From positions 1 to 12,225 of the forward strand of contig CAYYTE010000034.1 of NCBI GenBank assembly GCA_964474685.1: 12,225 bases of DNA, read 5' to 3'. A model generated the notes under the pieces. That model ran no database searches, had not been told where the DNA came from, and saw only the letters and a program-made list of their open reading frames with translations. The position numbers and the translations under genes were made by a program. Positions 1-5,866 of the stretch are shown in pieces; position 1 is the stretch's first letter; every line of letters starts with the position of its first letter. Origin of the DNA: UBA1737 sp964474685 (lineage in GTDB: Bacteria; Bacillota_I; Bacilli_A; ML615J-28; CAG-313).

Positions 1-1374
1 TCTACTGTGTTCAATGATAATGGCTCTATAGTGAAATTAAAAGGAGATGTTTTATTTAATAAACAAGTTGATAGTAACTTTATATCCAATTTCTATTTAA
101 AACTCTTTATTGAAGCAACGAGTAATCATTTTATTGAAATATATTATGAATTAGGGAACTTTTATTTAACTTATTCTAGCGATTTTGAAGAATTAGAAAA
201 TGATGTATTATTTAATTCTAGTTTAAAGATGAAACTATCAAAAGATACACTTTATAATCTAGTGACGTTGTTTTTTGAAAAACAAAATATAAATGAAATT
301 AATTTTGAGTCTATTTTGAATGTAATTTCAAAAGCACTTTGTTTAAATCAAGATTCATTATCTCAAATAAACTGGTTTAAGTGGATACATAGTGTTTTCT
401 TAGATGAAGATAAAGTAAGCATAGTTATTAATAATGAGAAAATGTTAAATGATCTTTTTAATGAGTCAATCCAAAATAATATTTCAACTATAACTCTAAA
501 TAAAGTAAAGAATAATGTTACGTCTTTGCAAGTTGATAACCTTTTTTTTGGACCATCTAAATCATTAAATGGGTTGATTAAATATAAAAAATTGGATATT
601 GATTCTTTTACTCCTATTGATTCAAACACTTATATGGATATGGATTCCGTTGATGAAGGTGTTCTTATTGGTCTGAATACTTATGAATTGTACGAGTATG
701 ATATTCACGCAACTTTGGATGTTACAATGTTTTTGAAGACAATTACGATTGATGCGGATATTAAGTTATCTTTGAATGATGGTTTAAAGGGAATGGTAAA
801 ACTAGAAATCCCTTATGATATGTTATTAACAAAAAACAAAACGGATACCTACTTATATATAGAAAAAGATATTGTTTATGTAAAGAGAGTCATTTATAAA
901 TATAAGTTATTTCAAGGCTATGTGGTAGATTCAACGGAATATAAAAAAGAGGATAGAGCTGGGTTTGAAGACCATATTGTTGATAGACTATTGTATTTAT
1001 TAAATCTCAGTGATTTTGTATGTGACCAAATTAACAAATCAACTTCTACGATTAGTACAACAGAATCTATTCATATTGATCAAATATTAACTTCCTACAA
1101 ATTTACAGGTAATGAGTATCAAATAAATTTAAATATAGAAACATTAACTAAGACTTCTCTAATTAGTGAAGCGAATTTAGTTATAAAATCAACAGACGAA
1201 ATAAAAGATAATGCGAATATTACTTGTTTTACAAGTTTAAGTGGTACAATAAAAGTATTATTCGGATTAGCTACTGTGAAATTAAATTGTAACTTAAGAA
1301 ATATTTTTCAAACAGTTGATTTTTCTTCCTTTCCTATAGGTATAGAAAACGATACGAATTATCAATTTTTTTAG
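1..1374 (+). CDS. Hypothetical beta-rich protein, C-terminal part (5' end outside window)
   Basis: The reading frame is open from the first base, so the gene most likely starts upstream of the window. The GTG at 7 has no convincing ribosome binding site in view. About 457 residues are visible. I do not recognise a family. The chain is dominated by alternating hydrophobic/polar stretches typical of beta strands, has no transmembrane helix, and is rich in Asn, Lys, Ile and Asp with few cysteines. Two halves look alike in layout (about bases 1-620 and 660-1350): beta strands, an amphipathic helix, then more strands ending in a D/S-F-x-x-(F)PI motif (about 601-620 and 1318-1343). This suggests an internal duplication. 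A secreted protein or lipoprotein is possible, but the N-terminus that would decide it is missing. The stop codon overlaps the RBS of the following tetR gene, so the two are cotranscribed. Confidence 0.8.
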   Translation, partial: STVFNDNGSIVKLKGDVLFNKQVDSNFISNFYLKLFIEATSNHFIEIYYELGNFYLTYSSDFEELENDVLFNSSLKMKLSKDTLYNLVTLFFEKQNINEINFESILNVISKALCLNQDSLSQINWFKWIHSVFLDEDKVSIVINNEKMLNDLFNESIQNNISTITLNKVKNNVTSLQVDNLFFGPSKSLNGLIKYKKLDIDSFTPIDSNTYMDMDSVDEGVLIGLNTYELYEYDIHATLDVTMFLKTITIDADIKLSLNDGLKGMVKLEIPYDMLLTKNKTDTYLYIEKDIVYVKRVIYKYKLFQGYVVDSTEYKKEDRAGFEDHIVDRLLYLLNLSDFVCDQINKSTSTISTTESIHIDQILTSYKFTGNEYQINLNIETLTKTSLISEANLVIKSTDEIKDNANITCFTSLSGTIKVLFGLATVKLNCNLRNIFQTVDFSSFPIGIENDTNYQFF

Positions 1375-1383
1375 GAGATTCAT

Positions 1384-1971
1384 ATGCGACAAAAGAAGGT
1401 AGAACTTAATAATAAAATCCTTGAAGTTTCTTTAATGGAATTCTATGTAAATGGTTATAAAGACACCAATATGCGTTCAATTGCAAGAAAATCAGGTATG
1501 ACAGTTGGAAATATATATCGATATTTTTCTTCCAAACAAGAATTATTTCGAAACATAATGGACCCAGTTGTATTAAAGATTCGAAGCATTGTTAATATCG
1601 AACCCCTTATTCAAAATCAAGATATTAAGGATGTAAATGTAATTATCGGGTTAATTGATCCGGCGCTACAAATATGTAGTGAACATCCACGGGAAATCAT
1701 CATTATCTTATCAAAGAGCAAATGCTCTATTTATGAAAATAAATATGAAATTGTCAAAAATGATATTGCTTCTTCAATCAAAAAAGTATATTCAGAGATG
1801 GATGATGAATTAGCACGTGTGATTGGAGTAAGTATTATTGAATCACTATTATATATATTAAGAAATCATTCTCATGATGTTGAGACAATACAGAAATTAT
1901 TTATGAATTATTTGAAATTTATTTTTAGTAGTGCCTTCTTTAAGTTTAGAAATATGGAGGAAAAACAATGA
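1384..1971 (+). CDS. TetR/AcrR family transcriptional regulator
   Basis: A 195-residue protein of usual TetR length. Its N-terminus has the family's DNA-binding helix-turn-helix: a first helix (residues about 7-20), then the HTH at about 27-49 with the typical T-x-x-x-IA-x-x-(A/S)G-x-(T/S)-x-G-x-(I/L)Y-x-(Y/H)F pattern, including GNIYRYF and the following S-K-x-x-L segment. The remaining 140 residues are helical and divergent, as expected for the ligand-binding and dimer domain, so the effector cannot be predicted. The start is well supported: AGGAG (1373-1377) lies 6 bases upstream and overlaps the stop of the preceding gene. The next gene overlaps its stop by 4 bases. It probably regulates its own operon, whose promoter is outside the window. 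Confidence 0.92.
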   Translation: MRQKKVELNNKILEVSLMEFYVNGYKDTNMRSIARKSGMTVGNIYRYFSSKQELFRNIMDPVVLKIRSIVNIEPLIQNQDIKDVNVIIGLIDPALQICSEHPREIIIILSKSKCSIYENKYEIVKNDIASSIKKVYSEMDDELARVIGVSIIESLLYILRNHSHDVETIQKLFMNYLKFIFSSAFFKFRNMEEKQ

Positions 1972-2195
1972 TTATTCCTAGTTGGTCTTATTATCTATTT
2001 TTTACCTTTTTGTTGTTTTTCTTTGTTGTTTCATTTTATTGTTTGTTACAAACAAACTTTGAAAAGATATTTAAACAAGGAAAAATCTTTGCTATTCGAT
2101 TAGGATACATCTTTGTTTCTTTAATTCTATCTTTTCTTATATCATTGTCTGTTATTAGTCTTCTAATATCTATTTATAATATATTTTTACAATAG
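1968..2195 (+). CDS. Small two-helix membrane protein, possibly DUF1146 (YwzB-like)
   Basis: A 75-residue protein with two predicted membrane helices (about residues 8-28 and 44-72) separated by a short basic loop containing F-E-K-I-F-K-Q-G-K. The size, the two-helix plan and the loop followed by R-L-x-Y-I resemble the DUF1146/YwzB family of small Firmicute membrane proteins. This is pattern recognition only and should be treated as tentative. No function is established for that family. Translation is coupled to tetR: the ATG sits in an ATGA overlap with the tetR stop, and GGAGG (1956-1960) lies 7 bases upstream inside tetR. It could be the regulator's target or an accessory to the upstream protein, but nothing in the sequence decides this. 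Confidence 0.75.
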   Translation: MIIPSWSYYLFFTFLLFFFVVSFYCLLQTNFEKIFKQGKIFAIRLGYIFVSLILSFLISLSVISLLISIYNIFLQ

Positions 2196-2198
2196 AAA

Positions 2199-2222
2199 AA
2201 CGCAAGAAGCAATTCTTGCGTT
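2199..2222. terminator. Bidirectional intrinsic terminator
   Basis: A perfect 10-bp stem AACGCAAGAA / TTCTTGCGTT closed by a GCAA (GNRA-type) tetraloop at 2209-2212. On the minus strand the stem is followed by a run of T (complement of the A run just before the stem), making a good terminator for the radical SAM gene that ends at 2239. On the plus strand the T tract is weaker (TTCATTTC) but the hairpin can also stop the tetR operon. Confidence 0.85.
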
Positions 2223-2238
2223 CATTTCTATCAAGTTC

Positions 2239-3183
2239 CTATTCTACAAGATCTCCTTGATATAAGTTGTTTTTTCTCATATACTTGTCGATTTCATCGA
2301 TCACAACAAACTTCTTATTCGTCCATAAGGGAGCAATGAGAAGTTCTTTCGGAGCGTCTCCCGTTAATCGATGTATTACAATGGTATCTTTTAAATATTC
2401 GATTTGTTTCACACAGACCTTTACATATTCTTCTAGAGTAAGTAGTTTAAAAGGATTTTCTTTGTATATTTTTTCAAGTGGTGTGTTTTTTAAAACACAG
2501 AGCATATGAAACTTTACTCCTTGTATAGGAAGGGTTGTAAGAAATTTTGCATTTTCAATCATTTCATCGAATGATTCATTTGGGAAACCATTTATCAAAT
2601 GAACAATGATTGTTATCCCCTTTTGATGGAGTTTATTTACGGCAGTTTTAAATACTTCTAAATGATATCCACGGTTCATCCATAATGCTGTGTTTTCATG
2701 AATGGATTGAAGTCCTAATTCTACCCAAACTGGAATTTTTTTGTTAAATTCAGCCAGTAGGTCTATGATTTCATCACTTAAACAATCAGGTCTTGTTGCG
2801 ATACTTAAAATCTTAATACGAGGGTTTATGGGTTTATCGAGAGGAACTATTTCCTCATATTTCTTTCTTAATGATGCTACAGAGGCATATGTGTTTGTAT
2901 TTGCTTGAAAATATGCTATGAAATCTCCATCTGCCCATTTCTTCGCCATTACTTGTTGAATGTTTTGAAATTGAGTTAATAAAGGTTCATGAACATTTCC
3001 CGCAAAATCTCCACTACCTAGAGCGCTACAAAAGATACAACCTTTTGTACTTAATGTTCCATCTCGATTTGGACAGGAAAAGCCTCCATTTAAAGAAATC
3101 TTATAGATTTTTTTATGATAGGTATTTCTTAGATAATTGTTGAGTGTCACATAATGTTTTTCGTTTGTAATTAAAGTATTCAT
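2239..3183 (-). CDS. TIGR01212 family radical SAM protein (YhcC/YtqA type)
   Basis: A 314-residue protein, full length for the TIGR01212/YhcC family. Radical SAM enzymes bind a 4Fe-4S cluster through a cysteine triad. Here it is C37, C49 and C52 in the family-specific motif C-P-N-R-D-G-(x6)-G-C-I-F-C, with wider spacing than the canonical CX3CX2C. Other family signatures are K-I-S-L-N-G-G-F just before the triad, Y-F-Q-A-N-T-N-T-Y near residues 91-99, and W-V-E-L-G-L-Q-S-I-H near 153-162. The C-terminus has the family's RLTGDAP motif and W-T-N-K-K. The reaction is not established for most members; in Bacillus the homologue sits beside a tRNA-modification methyltransferase gene, which is not present here. 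The start at 3183 matches where homologues begin; its RBS (GGTGA) is weak. Confidence 0.92.
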   Translation of the reverse strand: MNTLITNEKHYVTLNNYLRNTYHKKIYKISLNGGFSCPNRDGTLSTKGCIFCSALGSGDFAGNVHEPLLTQFQNIQQVMAKKWADGDFIAYFQANTNTYASVASLRKKYEEIVPLDKPINPRIKILSIATRPDCLSDEIIDLLAEFNKKIPVWVELGLQSIHENTALWMNRGYHLEVFKTAVNKLHQKGITIIVHLINGFPNESFDEMIENAKFLTTLPIQGVKFHMLCVLKNTPLEKIYKENPFKLLTLEEYVKVCVKQIEYLKDTIVIHRLTGDAPKELLIAPLWTNKKFVVIDEIDKYMRKNNLYQGDLVE

Positions 3184-3198
3184 AAATCACCATTTCTA

Positions 3199-3227
3199 TT
3201 GTTTTTTTATAGTAAATATGTTAAAAT
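3199..3227 (+). promoter_or_regulatory. Probable sigma-A promoter for the DUF1295 gene
   Basis: TTGTTT (3199-3204), a 17-bp spacer and TAAAAT (3222-3227), with a TGT extended -10 (3219-3221). The expected start site near 3234 would leave a leader of only about 15 bases, with the RBS GAGGT (3235-3239) almost at the 5' end. Confidence 0.65.
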
Positions 3228-3248
3228 TATCTATGAGGTATAAAAATT

Positions 3249-4202
3249 ATGAAAAAGAATAAAGTTATTAGTATTTTCATCATTTCAGTTTTTTATTTGG
3301 CTGCACTTGTAATAGGAATCTTTTTGTTTGATTTATTTCCTTTTTCACAAGAAATGCCACTATTAAGCTTATTTATTATTGATATAATAGCTACTGTAAT
3401 TGTATATATTGGGAGTATGTGTTTCCACAATTCCTCTGTTTATGATCCTTATTGGAGTGTAGCTCCGATGGTTTTGATGGTTGCTTTTGCCCTTATTGAA
3501 CATGCTGTGGATGCTTATTCATGGATATTGGTGGCTCTGATTTTAGCTTGGGGGTTAAGATTAACTATTCACTGGGCAGTTCATTTTAAGAATCTCGGTG
3601 AAGAAGATTTTCGTTACTCAGATATTCGTGTAAAACATCCGAAAAGTTATTTTATTATTAGTTTTTTTGGCTTTCATTTAATGCCTACGCTACTTACTTT
3701 TTTTGGATTATTCCCTGCATTTTATTTTATTGATAAACTTGTAAAAGGTTCTTTGGTACCTACCGCAATTACAGTTGTTGCGATTGTTCTAGCTATAAGT
3801 GCGATTGTTCTCGAAATGATTGCGGATATTCAAATGACTAAGTTTAAGAAAAAATCTTATAATACGGGTCTTGTGAATGACGAAGGTTTATGGCAAAATT
3901 CAAGACATCCAAATTATTTAGGAGAAATTACTTTTTGGTTTTCCTTATTTGTGTTTTCAGCGTCTTTAACAGTGGATGCTTGGCCATTAATTGCAAGTCC
4001 TGCTTTAATTTTCCTATTATTTGTTTTTATTAGTTGCCCAATGATGGATAAAAATCAATTAGCTACAAAAGCAAATTATAAGGAGTATTATTTTCATACG
4101 AATATGCTTTTGTTGTTTCCGAAAGTTACCGATGAAGAAGCAAAAAGAAATGAAGAAATATATGTAGCAAAGTGTAACAATAAAAAGAAGAATTCAAAGT
4201 AG
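3249..4202 (+). CDS. DUF1295 family integral membrane protein (steroid 5-alpha-reductase-like fold)
   Basis: A 317-residue, strongly hydrophobic protein with about seven membrane segments. It carries the DUF1295 signature near the C-terminus: W-Q-x-S-R-H-P-N-Y-L-G-E (R219, H220, P221, N222, Y223), the region shared with steroid 5-alpha reductases and isoprenylcysteine methyltransferases, which bind a cofactor there. An earlier conserved element, Y-D-P-Y-W-S, lies near residues 64-69, and R-x-x-(I/V)-H-W follows in the third to fourth helix. Members are annotated as possible membrane-bound NAD(P)H-dependent reductases or lipid enzymes, but the substrate of the bacterial proteins is not known. 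The C-terminal tail is charged and lysine-rich. It is a single-gene transcript with its own promoter and a strong terminator shared with yigZ. Confidence 0.88.
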   Translation: MKKNKVISIFIISVFYLAALVIGIFLFDLFPFSQEMPLLSLFIIDIIATVIVYIGSMCFHNSSVYDPYWSVAPMVLMVAFALIEHAVDAYSWILVALILAWGLRLTIHWAVHFKNLGEEDFRYSDIRVKHPKSYFIISFFGFHLMPTLLTFFGLFPAFYFIDKLVKGSLVPTAITVVAIVLAISAIVLEMIADIQMTKFKKKSYNTGLVNDEGLWQNSRHPNYLGEITFWFSLFVFSASLTVDAWPLIASPALIFLLFVFISCPMMDKNQLATKANYKEYYFHTNMLLLFPKVTDEEAKRNEEIYVAKCNNKKKNSK

Positions 4203-4225
4203 AAAGCCCCCTAAAGGGGCTTTTT
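4203..4225. terminator. Bidirectional intrinsic terminator between convergent genes
   Basis: An 8-bp GC-rich stem AAAGCCCC (4203-4210) / GGGGCTTT (4216-4223) with a 5-base loop and T run 4221-4225. Read on the minus strand, the hairpin is followed by CTTTCTA. The yigZ stop codon (4224-4226) lies in the T run, and the stem begins directly after the DUF1295 stop codon. Confidence 0.9.
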
Positions 4226-4877
4226 ATCGTTCATACCATTCAGCTTTTTTATCTTCTTGAATTATCAATTCTTCCTCTTCTTTTGGAGCCTCAATTATTT
4301 GAATTGAAATCATATTAGAGGTTTTATTTACTAATTGAGCAACTACATTTTCTAATTCAATTGATGGTACTTTAATAATAAAGGATACTTTATCGTTGAA
4401 TTCTTTTTGTAATATCACATAATCCTTAAGGTAACTTGTAAGGATATCTAAAAATGAATAATTAAATATAAGTTTCATGTTTGAATATTCGATCAATGGT
4501 ATTTTATTCATTGTAACAAACAAATCACTGACACATTTTCGGTAGGTTCTAGTTAACCCAGATGCACCTAATAGCACACCTCCAAAGTAACGAACAATAC
4601 AACAGGCAAAATTAGTTAACTCTTGTTTGCGAAACACTTCTATTGCGGGGGTACCTGCAGTTCCACTAGGCTCACCATCGTCCGTAGTATGGGATAATTC
4701 ACCTTGGCTTCCAATTATATATATAAATATGTAATGAGTTGCTTTTGGATAGTCTTTTTTCACTTGTTCAAGAAATGCCTTTGCTTCATTCACATTTTTT
4801 ACAGGCGTAATAAGACTATGAAACGCACTATGATCTATTTCAATTTTTGTATAATAGGGTTTGTCAATATAATACAT
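4224..4877 (-). CDS. yigZ: YigZ/IMPACT family protein
   Basis: A 217-residue protein matching the usual length of bacterial YigZ. The N-terminal IMPACT (UPF0029) domain contains the diagnostic S-H-T-x-D-D-G-E-P-S-G-T-A-G motif (DDGEPSGTAG at residues 66-75) and the following V-R-Y-F-G-G-V-L-L-G-x-(S/G)-G-L-x-R-x-Y segment (about 95-112). A C-terminal DUF1949 ferredoxin-like domain follows (about 135-200), then a short acidic tail. The eukaryotic relative IMPACT controls GCN1/GCN2 signalling; the bacterial role is not settled. The start at 4877 is chosen because AAAGGTGAT lies just upstream on the minus strand and homologues begin near this point. The frame stays open to 5033, but that extension runs into the divergent gene. 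It is divergent from the CinA-like gene, with about 86 bases between the two starts. Confidence 0.93.
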   Translation of the reverse strand: MYYIDKPYYTKIEIDHSAFHSLITPVKNVNEAKAFLEQVKKDYPKATHYIFIYIIGSQGELSHTTDDGEPSGTAGTPAIEVFRKQELTNFACCIVRYFGGVLLGASGLTRTYRKCVSDLFVTMNKIPLIEYSNMKLIFNYSFLDILTSYLKDYVILQKEFNDKVSFIIKVPSIELENVVAQLVNKTSNMISIQIIEAPKEEEELIIQEDKKAEWYER

Positions 4878-4904
4878 AGAATCACCTTTTCTTATAACTA
4901 TCAT

Positions 4905-4933
4905 ATCATATTTTCCCTTTTTTTTCCATTGAA
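4905..4933 (-). promoter_or_regulatory. Possible promoter for yigZ
   Basis: On the minus strand, TTCAAT (4933-4928), a 17-bp spacer and TATGAT (4910-4905). The -10 is good but the -35 is poor (3 of 6), so this is a weak prediction. It overlaps the oppositely oriented promoter of the CinA-like gene. Confidence 0.4.
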
Positions 4934-4934
4934 G

Positions 4935-4943
4935 TGGTACAAT
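4935..4943 (+). promoter_or_regulatory. Extended -10 promoter for the CinA-like gene
   Basis: TGG followed by TACAAT (4938-4943) is a good extended -10 element; no good -35 lies 17 bases upstream. The expected start site near 4950 gives a leader of about 14 bases that begins at the RBS GAGGTGG (4952-4958). Confidence 0.55.
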
Positions 4944-4963
4944 TAAATTATGAGGTGGAAAAT

Positions 4964-5737
4964 ATGATAGAAGTAGAATTAGTAAATAAAATATCAAAAG
5001 ATTTTGGACTAGATGATAATAAGTTTGAAACATTACAAGAACTATTTTGTGATAATAAGTTTTTGAAACTTGTAGTTTATAAAGAATACTTAATCTATAA
5101 TGAACAAAGGATCTATATGTCTTGTGAAAATATTCGATGCTATCATATGAATGATGGGCTTTTTGATAAGGTGTATTTATTGTTTGAAAGAAAGAATGAC
5201 AAACTATTTATTGACGAAATCAATAAATTTGAATTAAAGAATAAACAAATGATTATATCTAAAGATGGAAAAACTCTTTCTAGAGTTATTGTAGACAAAT
5301 TGATAGAACTAAATATGTGGATTAGTTTTTGTGAAAGTTGTACAGGAGGGCTTGCTTGTGCCACTTTACTAAATGCTTCCCGAGCAAGTGAGGTCTTAAA
5401 AGAAAGTTATGTTACTTATGCAGCTTCAGCAAAAGAATCTATTTTAAAAGTAAAAAAAGATACTATTGACCGTTTTAGTGTTTATTCGAAAGAGGTTGCA
5501 CAGGAAATGGTGCAAGGATTATATAATATTACACTTGCGGATGTATGCGTCAGCATTACGGGTCTTGCTTCTTGTGGTGATAATATTGTAGGAGATGGTA
5601 CTTGCGATATCGGGATATTATATAAAGGAGTAATTCATTTATATCATAAAGTATTTTATAGTACTAGAAATGAAATTCGAAAACTTCAAGTTCAATCAAT
5701 GCTGTATGAGGTATGGTTATTACTTTGTAATGAATAG
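4964..5737 (+). CDS. CinA C-terminal-domain protein with unrecognised N-terminal half
   Basis: A 257-residue protein. Residues about 112-257 are a CinA C-terminal domain (PncC-like, known in other members to deamidate nicotinamide mononucleotide in pyridine nucleotide salvage). Visible family elements are C-E-S-C-T-G-G (ESCTGG 124-129, carrying the conserved serine), V-T-Y-A-A-S-A-K (about 148-155) and S-I-T-G-L-A-S-C-G (around 198-205). The last loop departs from the usual TGIAGPGG: Pro and two Gly are replaced, giving LASCGD, so activity is uncertain. The N-terminal ~110 residues are mixed alpha/beta, charged, and do not resemble the MoCF-like domain of full-length CinA; I do not recognise them. 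The start at 4964 has GAGGTGG 5 bases upstream; an ATG at 4934 is in frame but lies inside the promoter. No clear terminator follows. Confidence 0.85.
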   Translation: MIEVELVNKISKDFGLDDNKFETLQELFCDNKFLKLVVYKEYLIYNEQRIYMSCENIRCYHMNDGLFDKVYLLFERKNDKLFIDEINKFELKNKQMIISKDGKTLSRVIVDKLIELNMWISFCESCTGGLACATLLNASRASEVLKESYVTYAASAKESILKVKKDTIDRFSVYSKEVAQEMVQGLYNITLADVCVSITGLASCGDNIVGDGTCDIGILYKGVIHLYHKVFYSTRNEIRKLQVQSMLYEVWLLLCNE

Positions 5738-5765
5738 CATTGTAAAAATTAAAAGTTAGTAAATT

Positions 5766-5796
5766 ATGACACAAAAAGGAGTTTTTGTGGTATACT
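5766..5796 (+). promoter_or_regulatory. Promoter of the tex-acpP operon with an embedded dyad
   Basis: TATACT (5791-5796) preceded by TGG makes a strong extended -10. The best -35 candidate is ATGACA (5766-5771), but the spacer is 19 bp. A perfect inverted repeat CACAAAAA-GGAG-TTTTTGTG (5770-5789) fills the spacer. The leader to the tex start is about 65 bases and includes an AT-rich bulged pairing (5809-5817 with 5838-5847). Confidence 0.6.
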
Positions 5797-5866
5797 AACA
5801 TAGTATGAAATTAAACAATGTAGAAAAAATACAAATGTGTTTTAATTGTTGGAACAGGAGAAAATG

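Noticed and set aside
4934..4963. Earlier ATG for the CinA-like gene
   Set aside because: It lies inside the extended -10 promoter and lacks an RBS, while ATG 4964 has GAGGTGG at proper spacing.
4878..5033. In-frame upstream extension of yigZ that would add a hydrophobic, signal-like N-terminus
   Set aside because: It overlaps the divergent CinA-like gene and its promoter. A good RBS lies directly before 4877, and YigZ homologues start there.
5770..5789. Dyad as a terminator of the CinA-like gene
   Set aside because: It is not followed by a T tract, consists mostly of A-T pairs and lies within the tex promoter.
5846..5866. TTG start for Tex at 5846
   Set aside because: No RBS is correctly placed; AGGAG at 5856-5860 serves the ATGs at 5864/5867.
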